From the NCBI GenBank assembly GCA_021826925.1, contig JAKAYB010000004.1, positions 1 to 34,908 of the forward strand: a stretch of DNA of 34,908 nucleotides. Direction: 5' to 3'. This document shows positions 24,222-33,586 of this stretch, one piece after another; the stretch's first letter is position 1; every line of letters begins with the position of its first letter. Position numbers and translations under genes: made by a program. The stretch comes from Thermoplasmata archaeon (GTDB lineage Archaea > Thermoplasmatota > Thermoplasmata > Thermoplasmatales > Thermoplasmataceae). The notes under the pieces were generated by a model. It made no database searches, was not told where the DNA came from, and was given only the letters and a program-made list of their open reading frames with translations.

Positions 24222-25667
24222 ATGGAAATTCTTAAATATAGTAATTTCAATATGCGTTTCATGGTAGAAACGAGTCAAAAGACAATGGACAATGAAGTAA
24301 AACCGAAACGCCCGTGGGGATGGGTAGTTTTGGTTGTGGTCGTTGCAGTGGTTGGTTTTACAGGGGGATATCTTGCGCATGCCCCCTCGGCAAAAACATC
24401 CAGCACGGTCAATCTGGAGTTCTATGAAAGTGTAGCAGCTAGCGAGGCTAAGTACATTAACAATACGTTGATTCCCCAGTTTGAAGCTGAGTATCCAGGA
24501 ATACATGTAAATTTTGTTAACGTAGGAACCGGCGATGTGTCGAAAGATATATTGGCTCTTGAAAAGTCTGGGAAAGTAGGGAGTATAGTTGCTGGACAAG
24601 ATAATCTGGAAATAGGGCAGTTGATATACAGTTCATCTGGGAACGTACTTATGAATCTTTCTACAATGGCACCTGCGCTTATGCCACCGAATTTGGTTCC
24701 GGCAGCACAGAACCTTGTACTTTATGAGAAACATGTTTTTGGTGGGGTTTATTTCTTCCCATTTAGAGGAAATGTTCCGCTGGTATTTTACAATAAGACC
24801 ATTCTGGCAAAAGCTGGCATATCTGCGCCTCCCGCGAATGACACTCAATTTTTAAAAGATGCGGAGACATTACATAATAAAAGTCTTCCAGGAATAATGA
24901 TACAAGGTGGTTCGACCTACGGTGTAAGAACAGGTTCAAGTACTGCAACTGAACTTTACCAATTAATGGTTCAGTACGGTGGGAATCCACTATACATAAA
25001 CGATTCGGGAGATTTACACGCAATGCAGTTTCTGAAGAACCTAAGTTCCTACTTCGTCCCCGCGTATAAGACCGGTTACTGGGGGTCATACCATGGCTTG
25101 GCGGTCGGTAATTATTCAATTCTTGACTATCAGTGGCCTTACATATATAATATTCTTACTAGCACCCCATACGACATGACGAACTCGACACTGGGATTCT
25201 ATCCTGGGCCAGCAGGTCCGGTTAATGGCAACCATTTGCTTGGTGGAGATGTTCTGTTTATTCCAAAGGGGGCAACAAACATACCGAGTGATGAGGCTTT
25301 CATTAGCTTCTTGCTAGGCGAGCAGGCTCAAAAAGAGACTCTTTTGAACCTTTCTTGGGTAGCAATAAATGCTGGAGCATACCAAAACTTGCCAGCTAAA
25401 TATAGCGCCATAGACTCTGCATTGGGAGCTGCCATTGATCAAGGGGTATTTCTCAGGAATCCTACGCCGTGGATAACTGAATGGCAAACCATATTGGACC
25501 AGTACGTCTTTAACCCGCTGATTGTTAACGGTGGATCGTACAGTTCGATAGCATCTGATCTTGCTAACGCGCACACTCAAATGTATAAATATATCTTAGC
25601 CAACTACGGATCGGCCAATGCAACGTTATATCAGAACCCAAATAGTTACGGACCTATATCCGTATAA
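24222..25667 (+). CDS. Extracellular solute-binding protein of a carbohydrate-type ABC transporter
   Basis: A family 1 binding protein of up to 481 residues. After a basic stretch (KPKRPWGW) comes one membrane segment (about 34-50, VVLVVVVAVVGFTGGYLA) and then a Thr/Ser-rich linker, so the mature domain is anchored outside. Typical parts: TLIPQFEAEYPGIHVNFVNVG, FPFRGNVPLVFYNKTILAKAGI and later GGDVLFIPKGATN with EAFISFLLGEQAQKETL. Many N-x-S/T sequons suggest glycosylation. Starts ATG 24222, 24261 and 24285 are all in frame; TATA boxes fit the first two. First gene of the operon SBP-permease-permease-unknown-ATPase. The sugar is not predictable. Confidence 0.88.
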   Translation: MEILKYSNFNMRFMVETSQKTMDNEVKPKRPWGWVVLVVVVAVVGFTGGYLAHAPSAKTSSTVNLEFYESVAASEAKYINNTLIPQFEAEYPGIHVNFVNVGTGDVSKDILALEKSGKVGSIVAGQDNLEIGQLIYSSSGNVLMNLSTMAPALMPPNLVPAAQNLVLYEKHVFGGVYFFPFRGNVPLVFYNKTILAKAGISAPPANDTQFLKDAETLHNKSLPGIMIQGGSTYGVRTGSSTATELYQLMVQYGGNPLYINDSGDLHAMQFLKNLSSYFVPAYKTGYWGSYHGLAVGNYSILDYQWPYIYNILTSTPYDMTNSTLGFYPGPAGPVNGNHLLGGDVLFIPKGATNIPSDEAFISFLLGEQAQKETLLNLSWVAINAGAYQNLPAKYSAIDSALGAAIDQGVFLRNPTPWITEWQTILDQYVFNPLIVNGGSYSSIASDLANAHTQMYKYILANYGSANATLYQNPNSYGPISV

Positions 25668-25677
25668 TTTTTTTTTT
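25668..25677 (+). terminator. T10 run between binding-protein and permease genes
   Basis: Ten T residues directly follow the TAA stop and directly precede the permease's GGTGAT ribosome site. Oligo-T is the archaeal termination signal, so this may be a partial terminator that keeps permease mRNA below binding-protein mRNA. Confidence 0.45.
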
Positions 25678-25685
25678 GGTGATTT

Positions 25686-26519
25686 TTGTTGAAATGGAGA
25701 GATCAATGGTCTGCGTACTTGCTGATCGCACCAGCCGTAGTATATGTTTTATATTTGGCTTTTTATCCAGCCATAGAATCTGTCCGCGGAGGATTCGAGA
25801 CTCCAATTCATCCGTTTTCCCTGTACAATTATCACTTTGTTTTGAGTACGTTCGGGACAAGACCCATACTCAATACTTTCATTGTTACAGGGGCTGCTCT
25901 TCTCCTGCAGTTTACGGTTGCATTTATTGTGGCCAGCTTATTGTCAAAGCCATTCAAGGGCAGAAGTGCTTTTACCGCAATATTCCTTATTCCCTTTGGA
26001 GTAGCAACCATTGTGGCAGCGGTCATATTCCATGATATGTTTTCTGCATATGGAGGTTACGTCAATTCCTTCATAAATCTTTTCGGCTTTCATGCCATTG
26101 ATTGGGAAGCAACTTTTCCTAAGGCCCTCTTAGTCTTAATTCTAGCAGACTCCTGGAAAAACACACCAATAGTGATGCTTATTCTTCTCGCGGGCATGTC
26201 CACTATACCTTCTGATCTGTACAGCCAAGCTATGGTCGATGGCGCTGGCCCATTTCAGAGGTTTTTTAGGATTACCTTACCTAACATGGCCGGATTTATT
26301 GCAATAGCCTTGATGATCAGGGGCATAAGTGAATTCAATATTTTTGCAATGGCATTGCTGATATTCCCATACCAGCTGTTGACGACAATGACTTACTCTC
26401 TTTTTGATATCGTTAATCCAGACCCGTCTTATGCAGCAGCTACGATTCTGTTAGGTTTCGTTTTAATTTTTGCGGTGCTCATAATGATATATAGATCAAA
26501 ATACAGCAGGGTATCATAA
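25686..26519 (+). CDS. Sugar ABC permease, MalF/UgpA-like
   Basis: The 277-residue protein has six membrane segments and the coupling motif SQAMVDGAGPFQRFFRITLP near residues 177-196, the EAA-loop form of carbohydrate permeases. Relatives have MalF-like N-termini with AYLLIAPAVVYVLYLAFYPAI as here. It has no large periplasmic loop. Start is TTG 25686 or TTG 25689; GGTGAT (25678-25683) gives better spacing for the second. It is one base away from the next permease gene. Confidence 0.9.
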   Translation: MLKWRDQWSAYLLIAPAVVYVLYLAFYPAIESVRGGFETPIHPFSLYNYHFVLSTFGTRPILNTFIVTGAALLLQFTVAFIVASLLSKPFKGRSAFTAIFLIPFGVATIVAAVIFHDMFSAYGGYVNSFINLFGFHAIDWEATFPKALLVLILADSWKNTPIVMLILLAGMSTIPSDLYSQAMVDGAGPFQRFFRITLPNMAGFIAIALMIRGISEFNIFAMALLIFPYQLLTTMTYSLFDIVNPDPSYAAATILLGFVLIFAVLIMIYRSKYSRVS

Positions 26520-26520
26520 A

Positions 26521-27360
26521 ATGGTTAGCGAATACAGAAGTCCAAAATCCAAGTATTATACGTATATAGGGATAGCCATATTTTCATTTTTAGTCCTCTT
26601 GCCGATATATATACTTGCGATCATAGCATTGGGCGATCCGAGTCAGACGGTAGCAGCATATTATCCCGCATTAATTCCATCAAAGTTTACACTGGCCAAC
26701 TTCATTAAGGCATTCAGTGGATACGGAAGTGTTTTGATTGCGGCATTTTACAAAAGTTTGGAGACAGCCTTTATTGTAGCTTCCCTTGCCATTCTTCTCG
26801 GATATCACGCTGCCTACGGTTTAAGCAAACTTTCATTCAAAGTCAGCAGTATACTGATCGCTTTACTATTTTTTTCGACCATGATACCTTCACTAACAAT
26901 TGCAATTCCAATCAGTGTATCGTTTCTTAAGTTAGGTCTTTATGATTCTGCCTTTGGACTCGCGCTTGCACAAGAGCTTATTGTCCTGCCTCTAACTGTC
27001 TTTTTAATGATGGGAGCACTACAATCAGTACCTAAACAACTTGAATCACAGGCAAGAGTCGATGGAGCCGGTTTTTTTCAAACACTTTATCAAGTGATTT
27101 TTCCTCTTGCAATCCCAGGAGTTATTTCTGCTTTCTTGCTCTCATGGATGATGTCATGGGACGAGTTTACATTTGCAGTAATATTATCCCCTGTCCATCC
27201 AACACTTCCAATTCTAATATACTTTGATAGTACAGCGCGGGGCGACATCTTAACTGCAACTTCATTCTCACTTCTAGTGACATTGCCTGTTATTGTTCTA
27301 ACAATTGTGCTTTCAAAGTTCATTAAAGGCAGCTATCTGACAGCAGGTATCACGGGGTGA
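26521..27360 (+). CDS. Sugar ABC permease, MalG/UgpE-like
   Basis: The 279-residue partner permease has six membrane segments and the coupling motif SQARVDGAGFFQTLYQVIFP near 176-195, then LAIPGVISAFLLSWMMSWDEFTFAVIL, the W-x-E-F segment typical of MalG-type subunits. Its ATG starts one base after the first permease's stop, so translation is probably coupled. The final GGGGTGA both ends the gene and gives a Shine-Dalgarno site for the next gene. Confidence 0.9.
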   Translation: MVSEYRSPKSKYYTYIGIAIFSFLVLLPIYILAIIALGDPSQTVAAYYPALIPSKFTLANFIKAFSGYGSVLIAAFYKSLETAFIVASLAILLGYHAAYGLSKLSFKVSSILIALLFFSTMIPSLTIAIPISVSFLKLGLYDSAFGLALAQELIVLPLTVFLMMGALQSVPKQLESQARVDGAGFFQTLYQVIFPLAIPGVISAFLLSWMMSWDEFTFAVILSPVHPTLPILIYFDSTARGDILTATSFSLLVTLPVIVLTIVLSKFIKGSYLTAGITG

Positions 27361-27367
27361 AAAGGAA

Positions 27368-27922
27368 GTGAAAAATCTTTTATTCAATGTTTCAGAATCA
27401 TTCCAGTTTACCGCGGGCGATGGTATAAGAGTTTTAGTGAATTCACCGATAAAAAATATTAGATTATCTAGACAAATTTATGTTTTTGGTCATGAATTAT
27501 CATCTTTAAGTTTAAAAAGTGAAACCGTATATAAATACAGAAGATGTATTATAATTAGCCGGATTCTACTGGAACTTAGCAAGTCCCGAGCTCTTTCCAA
27601 AATAACCGATATATTTCATAAAAAATTTAATTCAAACATGCTGGTCAATATCTTTTCTTTCCCTATATTTGTTATTTCAGATTCAGGGACCAACGACAAA
27701 CTTAATTACGGAACCGTACTACGTACGAAGAGGAGAAGAAATATTGGGCTACTTTCTGATTATGATCTTTTTTCAGATATACTGGTAAATGACGAAGAAA
27801 GACATATCAGAACTTATGCGAAAGTGGCAAAATTCTATGATACAGCAATAAATTTTGTGCATAGAAATAATGCTGCAAAAGTCAAACAGTGGGTGAAAAC
27901 ATGGGCAATAAGCTTGAATTAA
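27368..27922 (+). CDS. Unknown protein inside the sugar transporter operon
   Basis: I do not recognise this 184-residue protein. It is basic (RTKRRRNIGLL near 120-130) with no membrane helix or signal peptide. The first half looks beta-rich (FQFTAGDGIRVLV, IYVFGHELSSLSLK), the second helical (YAKVAKFYDTAINFVHRN, KVKQWVKTWA). The start is GTG 27368, seven bases after GGGGTGA, and it overlaps the ATPase start by 22 bases, so it is translationally tied to both neighbours. Codon use is more AT-rich than the permeases, hinting at fast evolution or later acquisition. A transporter accessory or sugar-processing role is only a guess from position. Confidence 0.65.
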   Translation: MKNLLFNVSESFQFTAGDGIRVLVNSPIKNIRLSRQIYVFGHELSSLSLKSETVYKYRRCIIISRILLELSKSRALSKITDIFHKKFNSNMLVNIFSFPIFVISDSGTNDKLNYGTVLRTKRRRNIGLLSDYDLFSDILVNDEERHIRTYAKVAKFYDTAINFVHRNNAAKVKQWVKTWAISLN

Positions 27923-28866
27923 GGAACATATCTAAAAGTTATGGGCGAACAAAAGTAATAGATAACATGTCTCTCGAGGTGGAAGAGGGTGAATTTTTTG
28001 TAGTGCTTGGCCCATCTGGGACTGGGAAATCGACCCTATTAAAAATCATTGTTGGTATAGAGCAACCTGATAGTGGGAAAGTGTTTATTGATGGCCGAGA
28101 CGTAACTAGACTACCTCCAAATAAAAGGAATCTTGCGATGGTTTTTCAAAACTATGCACTCTATCCGAATATGAATGTGTACAACAATATTGCCTTTCCA
28201 TTGAAGATGCATAGGATACGGTACATCGATCGCAAGGTTAAGGAAGTGGCAGCCAAGCTGAACATTACGGAAATTCTGCAAAAAAAGATTTATCAGATAA
28301 GTGGGGGTCAACAGCAGAGAGTCGCACTTGCCAGAGCAATTGTGAGAAACCCATCAATGTTCTTACTTGATGAACCATTGAGTAATCTTGATGCGAGGGT
28401 AAGGTACACCGCAAGGAGCGAATTGAAGAAACTTCAACAAGAACTAAATCAAACATTTGTTTTTGTGACGCATGACCAGAAAGAAGCAGAGGCTCTTGGT
28501 GACAGGGTAGGTGTGCTGCACAACGGAGTCTTTGAACAAGTTTCAGACTATAAAGATCTATATGAAAAACCAAAAACCGCATGGATCGGGGATTTCGTTG
28601 GAGATTTTCCTATTAATATTATAGATAATAAGGGATTTAGACCGGAGTGGGCTAAGATTGGTTCGGGAAAATTTTCAATGACCGTTAGCTTATCGGAAAG
28701 TGTAAGTGATGTGTATTTCATTCATGGCCTAATGGACGACGGTACAGGCATAATATTGAAGAGTCCCAAACCTTTCGGATCGGGTGAAGTTGTTCATTTT
28801 TCAGTAGAAAAATTTATAGAATTTAAGGAAGCAGAGAATCCACCTCAGGCTTTTAGCTCCGTGTGA
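27901..28866 (+). CDS. Sugar ABC transporter ATPase, MalK/UgpC-like
   Basis: The 321-residue ATPase has Walker A GPSGTGKST (37-45), Q-loop MVFQNYALYPNMNVYNN, signature ISGGQQQRVALARAIV, Walker B MFLLDEPLSNLDARVR and the H-loop FVTHDQKEAEALGDR. The C-terminal OB-like domain is shorter than in MalK (about 370 residues) and weakly conserved. ATG 27901 is chosen because GGTGA lies five bases upstream; the open frame from GTG 27889 would include that site. It serves the two permeases above. Confidence 0.92.
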   Translation: MGNKLELRNISKSYGRTKVIDNMSLEVEEGEFFVVLGPSGTGKSTLLKIIVGIEQPDSGKVFIDGRDVTRLPPNKRNLAMVFQNYALYPNMNVYNNIAFPLKMHRIRYIDRKVKEVAAKLNITEILQKKIYQISGGQQQRVALARAIVRNPSMFLLDEPLSNLDARVRYTARSELKKLQQELNQTFVFVTHDQKEAEALGDRVGVLHNGVFEQVSDYKDLYEKPKTAWIGDFVGDFPINIIDNKGFRPEWAKIGSGKFSMTVSLSESVSDVYFIHGLMDDGTGIILKSPKPFGSGEVVHFSVEKFIEFKEAENPPQAFSSV

Positions 28867-28996
28867 AAATCAGTAAGGTAAGCAATGGGAAAGTAAGAAT
28901 ATCAAATATACTTGGTAAGGGACCAATCCCAACGTGGATAAGGAATTGATCTACGTTGCGAAAAGGCTCTCTGGTGTTACGATGGTGGAGAATTAA
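28863..28996 (+). pseudogene. Small ORF broken by a frameshift, after the ATPase gene
   Basis: A GTG overlapping the ATPase stop (GTGTGA) opens a 28-codon frame ending ILGKGPIPTWIRN then TGA at 28947-28949. In the -1 frame the sequence continues sensibly as ELIYVAKRLSGVTMVEN to a TAA at 28994-28996. Joined at AGG/GAA (28943) the two give one plausible 44-residue protein tail reading PTWIRELIYVAKRL. I infer a single-base insertion or a sequencing error in a small gene. No family recognised. Confidence 0.4.
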
Positions 28997-29444
28997 AACT
29001 TGTGTTCAGTATGAAGCTCATTTTAGTATCTTATCTCTATGCATAATTTAACGGCGTTCTCTCTCAATCACAGGAAATTGAATATGTGGATTTTATCTGA
29101 TACTTGAATATGACGTTTCCATGCGTTTCGTAAGGGATCGTGATTCCGAACTCCCTGATTAGATGTAAATATCTCCTTTCTCAAAACTACTGTGCAATCC
29201 TGACGGAGTTGCCATCATTTTTTCCCCTTAGCAGTCCTACTGGTGGACTTCCCTATATTCATGGCGTGTCGATACAATAGGATATGGAAGACCAAGATGC
29301 TTCACGTTATTGTCGTGACAAGTAATATAAGGATCAAAGCGATGATTGACTTGTGTTATCAAGGTTTTCAATGCTTGGAACACTATACGAATTTTATTTT
29401 GAGGTCAAGTCAGAATATTTGTTATTGTACGAGGTGTATTAAGA
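28997..29444. other. Gene-poor stretch before purA
   Basis: No intact ORF is convincing. On the minus strand a decayed reading frame can be followed (29064-29252, listed separately). At the right end the purA Shine-Dalgarno site GAGGTG (29430-29435) lies eight bases before its ATG. No tRNA or repeat seen. Confidence 0.4.
29064..29252 (-). pseudogene. Relic of an unidentified gene with two internal stops
   Basis: One minus frame reads GSPPVGLLRGKNDGNSVRIA, then stop-Phe-stop (TAG 29187-29189 and TGA 29181-29183), then ERRYLHLIREFGITIPYETH and on to a TGA at 29064. The composition on both sides of the stops is protein-like and in one frame, which suggests a decayed gene. No family recognised, and chance is not excluded over 63 codons. 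Confidence 0.3.
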
Positions 29445-30746
29445 ATGATAGCGGCAGTTTTGGGTCTACAATTTGGTGATGAAGGGAAGGGAAAGATAAC
29501 AGATTTCTTAAGCGATAGATTTGAGGTTGCTGTAAGGTTCAATGGCGGTGGAAACGCAGGGCATACCGTAGTAACTGACGGGCGAACGTTCAAATTTCAT
29601 CTTGTTCCGTCTGGCTCTTTAAGATGTGAGACTGTTGTTCTTGGTAACGGAATGGTCATTGATCCTTTCGCGCTTAAAGACGAGATACAGAAACTTAGGG
29701 AATCAGGTGGAAACGCCGAAATAAAGATCAGTAAAATGGCGCATGTGGTCACCCCTATGCACAAAGAACTTGATAAGAAGGAAGAAGAAATCCGATCAAA
29801 ACTGAGCATAGGAACAACAGCTCAAGGAATTGGACCAACATACGAGGACAAATATGCCCGGACAGGAATAAGGATGGTAGATCTTCTGAGTAAAACTATA
29901 CTTGATGAGAAGGTCGAGACGATTTACAGAATGAAAGAAAGTCTCCTGAAGGACACGAAATTCTCACAACAGACGGAAAGGCAGGCTCTTTCATCGGCTC
30001 TTCTAGAGGTTGGCAAGTACGTAAAACAATTCCTTGACTACACTGAGAACATAATTTACGAAAAATACTCTAATGGAAAGAACATACTTTTTGAGGGTGC
30101 ACAAGGAACTATGCTTGACATAGATTTTGGTATGTACCCTTTTGTCACTTCATCCAATGCACTTTCCGGAGCGCTGTCAACAGGTGCAGGCTTCTCTTTT
30201 AGAAAGGTTGATTTTGTCCTTGGAGTTGTAAAAGCCTACACATCAAAGGTTGGTGCTGGCCCTTTTCCGAGTGAAATTGAAGGAAAAGAGGCTGACCGCC
30301 TCCGCGATTTAGGGCATGAATACGGTACCACAACCGGAAGACCTCGTAGGGTGGGTTGGCTTGATCTTCCTTTACTAAAATACGCAACAAGAATGAATGA
30401 TGTTGACGCTTTGGCAATAACAAAAATAGACACTCTGGGTAAGATGGACAAGATAAAAGTCTGCACCGGGTACAGGAAAAATGGCAAAAGCATAGATTAT
30501 ATCCCTAGGAACCTTGAGGAGGTTGACGGTATTGATCTCGAGCTACGGGAATTTGAACCATGGGGCGAACCGGATTATGACAAAGTAGTCAAAAACGGAT
30601 TTAACGGTTTGCCAGAAAAAATGAAGGAATATATCGAATTTATAGTTGATTACCTGAAGATTCCCGTTGATATAGTCTCTTTGGGGGAAACACGCAATAT
30701 GACAATTGTTAGGGAGAGTTCGGAACTCAAGTCGAACGGTAAATAA
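29445..30746 (+). CDS. purA: Adenylosuccinate synthetase
   Basis: It joins IMP and aspartate with GTP to adenylosuccinate, the first step to AMP. The 433-residue protein has the N-terminal GTP loop GLQFGDEGKGKITDFLS (near 6-22), FNGGGNAGHTV with the catalytic His near 41, IGPTYEDKYARTGIRM near 128-143, FEGAQGTMLDIDFGMYPFVTSS near 216-237, the IMP-binding GTTTGRPRRVGWLDL near 297-311 and TKIDTLG. Full length. ATG 29445 has GAGGTG eight bases before. Monocistronic. Confidence 0.97.
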   Translation: MIAAVLGLQFGDEGKGKITDFLSDRFEVAVRFNGGGNAGHTVVTDGRTFKFHLVPSGSLRCETVVLGNGMVIDPFALKDEIQKLRESGGNAEIKISKMAHVVTPMHKELDKKEEEIRSKLSIGTTAQGIGPTYEDKYARTGIRMVDLLSKTILDEKVETIYRMKESLLKDTKFSQQTERQALSSALLEVGKYVKQFLDYTENIIYEKYSNGKNILFEGAQGTMLDIDFGMYPFVTSSNALSGALSTGAGFSFRKVDFVLGVVKAYTSKVGAGPFPSEIEGKEADRLRDLGHEYGTTTGRPRRVGWLDLPLLKYATRMNDVDALAITKIDTLGKMDKIKVCTGYRKNGKSIDYIPRNLEEVDGIDLELREFEPWGEPDYDKVVKNGFNGLPEKMKEYIEFIVDYLKIPVDIVSLGETRNMTIVRESSELKSNGK

Positions 30747-30836
30747 AGCCATTTTCACCCAATCAAATTTTTAGTAAACTGCAGTACATCCTGAGGAAAA
30801 AACTATCTTTAAGGACGAAATAAACTAACGATTCTT

Positions 30837-32516
30837 ATGCAAAAAGAGAGCGATTTATCTATAGAAAAACATGATGCTATTAGAGCACCACGAGGCAAGG
30901 CCCTAAATACCAAGGGATGGGGGCAGGAGGCTGCATTAAGGCTTTTAATGAATAATCTTGATCCAGAAGTTGCCAAAGACCCTGAGAACTTGATTGTTTA
31001 TGGAGGAAAGGGAAAAGCTGCAAGAAATTGGGAAGCTTTTCATGAGATCATCTCAATGCTAAGAGAACTTTACGGTGATGAAACATTGTTAATACAATCT
31101 GGGAAGCCTGTTGGTGCGTTCAAAACTTCAGCCCAAGCACCACGAGTTCTGATAGTCAATGCACAGATTGTTCCCCACTGGGCTACAGACGATGTATTTT
31201 GGGATCTCGAAAGGAGAGGACTAACGATGTTCGGCCAAATGACTGCCGGGAGCTGGATATACATTGGTACCCAGGGGGTCCTCCAGGGCACTTACGAAAC
31301 TCTGCATGCGTTGGCTAAAAAGGAGTTTGGTGCTAAGGATTTAAAGGGAAAGTGGGTTCTATCTTCTGGTCTTGGAGAAATGGGAGGCGCACAACCTCTT
31401 GCTATAACCATGAATAACGGAGTAGGAATAATAGTAGAAATAGATAAAACAAAGATCGATCGAAGGCTCAAAGGAAAATATCTCGATACGTGGGCAGACA
31501 ATCTAGATCAGGCGCTAAAACTCAAGGATGAAGCTCTTCAAGCAGGTAAACCTATTTCAATTGGTCTACTTGGTAATGCTGCTACTGTGTATACTGAGTT
31601 ACTAAATCGAGGCATTGTTCCTGACGTAATCACGGACCAGACAGCAGCACATGATCTAAACTTGGGTTACATACCGGAGGGATACACGGTTGATTCAGCG
31701 TCAGAGTTTAGAAGCCGTGACAAAGCCGCTTATATTAAGGCTGTCTATGATTCTATAGTGAAGGAGGTCACCGCCATTCTTGGGCTAAAGAGCAAGGGTT
31801 CTATAGTCTTCGATTATGGAAATGATATAAGGACTAGAGCCAAGGAAGCAGGGCTGGATCGGGCGTTCGACATTCAGGGATATGTCCCTGCTTACATACG
31901 TGATATATTCTCCGTGGGTTCCGGTCCGTTCCGTTGGGTAGCTCTTTCCGGAGATCCAGAGGACATCTACAAGATTGACCAAGCTATAATCGATACATTC
32001 CCTGAAGAGGAGCATCTCGTAGAGTGGATTAAGCTCGCAAACGAACGTGTTAAGTTTCAGGGGCTTCCAGCAAGGATTTGTTATGCCGGCTATCCACTCA
32101 GGGAGAAGATAGGGTTGCTGATAAATGATCTTGTTAAGAAGAAGATAGTTAGTGCACCTGTTGCCCTTGGTCGAGATCATCATGACACAGGATCCGTCGC
32201 TTCTCCATATAGAGAAACCGAAGCCATGAAAGACGGGAGCGATGCAATTGCTGATTGGCCAATATTAAATGCCCTGTTGAATGCAGTATCCGGAGCCACA
32301 TGGGTTTCAGTGCATCACGGTGGTGGTACAGGCATAGGTAATTCTATACATGCAGGTTTTGTAATCGTTGCTGACGGGACGGATGATGCCAAAGAAAGAA
32401 TTTCGCGAGTTCTTAACGGTGATAGCGGAATAGGCGTTATAAGACATGCCGATGCTGGATACGAGAGTTCTAAATCTTTGATTAAGTCCGGAGTGCGTTT
32501 TAAAACGCCACTCTGA
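30837..32516 (+). CDS. hutU: Urocanate hydratase
   Basis: Second enzyme of histidine degradation, urocanate to imidazolonepropionate with tightly bound NAD. The 559-residue protein has normal length and clear blocks: [17 protein letters not shown] near 19-35, [29 protein letters not shown] with the NAD-binding turn near 178-195, [45 protein letters not shown] with the conserved Cys, and [27 protein letters not shown] box is about 26-32 bases before ATG 30837. The other hut genes are not in this window. Confidence 0.96.
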   Translation: MQKESDLSIEKHDAIRAPRGKALNTKGWGQEAALRLLMNNLDPEVAKDPENLIVYGGKGKAARNWEAFHEIISMLRELYGDETLLIQSGKPVGAFKTSAQAPRVLIVNAQIVPHWATDDVFWDLERRGLTMFGQMTAGSWIYIGTQGVLQGTYETLHALAKKEFGAKDLKGKWVLSSGLGEMGGAQPLAITMNNGVGIIVEIDKTKIDRRLKGKYLDTWADNLDQALKLKDEALQAGKPISIGLLGNAATVYTELLNRGIVPDVITDQTAAHDLNLGYIPEGYTVDSASEFRSRDKAAYIKAVYDSIVKEVTAILGLKSKGSIVFDYGNDIRTRAKEAGLDRAFDIQGYVPAYIRDIFSVGSGPFRWVALSGDPEDIYKIDQAIIDTFPEEEHLVEWIKLANERVKFQGLPARICYAGYPLREKIGLLINDLVKKKIVSAPVALGRDHHDTGSVASPYRETEAMKDGSDAIADWPILNALLNAVSGATWVSVHHGGGTGIGNSIHAGFVIVADGTDDAKERISRVLNGDSGIGVIRHADAGYESSKSLIKSGVRFKTPL

Positions 32517-32649
32517 TTTTCCATTTAATGGTAGTATCTCTGTCTCATTCCTTTTTATGTAAACTTTTTAAATTATGTACAACAGATGACAGACAAAGCT
32601 TATATTCTTGTCTGACATTATTTATTTCCTATCAATAGGAAGAGAAAAT

Positions 32650-33261
32650 ATGAAGATCATGCCAAAAGGTTCTCAGATAACGAATATTTTGATCATCGAA
32701 TTGTCAACGATGATCGTTGCTATAGCGCTCGCTTTTAATGCAGAATATCTCAACGGGCTTGGCATGATCAAGGTTATTATGTTTATAATGACCAATATCA
32801 TTGTGATATGGTTCTGGTGGCAATATGTAATGGATCGTCTGCGATTTCCCCCAAAGGATACATTCTTTCCTATACTGGATGTGATTGTGCTGGTCATGAT
32901 ATCGATGATCCCTTTCGTCATAGAACGCGAGACAATCACTTTTGCTCTTGGTTTCTTTATTGTTTTCCTGGTTGCGTGGACATTCCTGATGAGAATGATT
33001 AGAGAAGAATATAGGGCGCAGTATTTCGGTTCGGTATATTCGGATTTCAATTTTGAAGCCATCCAGAGATACTCTGTGGTTGGTCTTTTCATGGCCAGCT
33101 ATTATACTGGGATGATTTCATCGGAACTTCCAATGCTTGTGCTCATGGTGTGTACAATTGCCATGATAACCTGGAATCTTTCACCTTTAATCGTAAAATC
33201 ATACTCGAAAATCAGAGATCCTAGTAAACAGTTCATGGCTCTTTTTAGGTTCAATAGATGA
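32650..33261 (+). CDS. Membrane protein of unknown function
   Basis: From ATG 32650 the protein has 203 residues and about six hydrophobic segments. After the first helix (ILIIELSTMIVAIALAF) comes IVIWFWWQYVMDRLRFPPKD, an aromatic helix end with a cytosolic basic loop, then four more helices and a basic tail (SKIRDPSKQFMALFRFN). No catalytic or transport motif is recognised. The frame is open from 32608, but ATTATTTATTTCC about 26-35 bases before 32650 fits a leaderless start there. It stands between hutU and tRNA-Leu without an obvious partner. Confidence 0.75.
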   Translation: MKIMPKGSQITNILIIELSTMIVAIALAFNAEYLNGLGMIKVIMFIMTNIIVIWFWWQYVMDRLRFPPKDTFFPILDVIVLVMISMIPFVIERETITFALGFFIVFLVAWTFLMRMIREEYRAQYFGSVYSDFNFEAIQRYSVVGLFMASYYTGMISSELPMLVLMVCTIAMITWNLSPLIVKSYSKIRDPSKQFMALFRFNR

Positions 33262-33289
33262 ATTTTATATATAAATAGAAAATTATTAA

Positions 33290-33374
33290 TGCGGAGGGCC
33301 GGATTCGAACCGGCGAACCCCTACGGGAATGGACCCTAAATCCATCGCCTTTAACCTAGCTCGGCAACCTCCGC
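33290..33374 (-). tRNA. tRNA-Leu, anticodon UAG
   Basis: On the minus strand the acceptor GCGGAGG pairs with CCTCCGC. The anticodon stem ATGGA/TCCAT encloses TTTAGGG with anticodon TAG (reads CUA). A long variable arm (TCCCGTAGGGG) marks a class II tRNA, and the T-arm is CCGG-TTCGAAT-CCGG. Discriminator A, no encoded CCA, no intron. A TTTTAATATAC promoter lies upstream (about 33398-33408). Confidence 0.95.
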
Positions 33375-33586
33375 AATGGTATCCTGCATTAATGGGGAGT
33401 ATATTAAAAGTATTAGAAATTCGTCAGAAAGACAGATCTCCTTCACGTTATTTTATAGCCTCTAGGCTAGTAGGTCAGCATTAGCAGTGAAAATTCCCAA
33501 TCAAAATTCCATATCTTCTTCTGATAATCTTTTCGTCTCTGTGACAAAATTGATAGCCTCAGAATATATCCTTTAAATGCAAATAT

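Noticed and set aside
24171-24599. 142-codon minus-strand ORF
   Set aside because: Antisense to the start of the binding-protein gene, which has signal peptide, family motifs and promoter.
31785-32183. 132-codon minus-strand ORF
   Set aside because: Shadow of hutU, whose conserved blocks occupy the plus strand.
32673-33092. 139-codon minus-strand ORF
   Set aside because: Shadow of the membrane-protein gene; the plus strand has the regular hydrophobic segments and a promoter.
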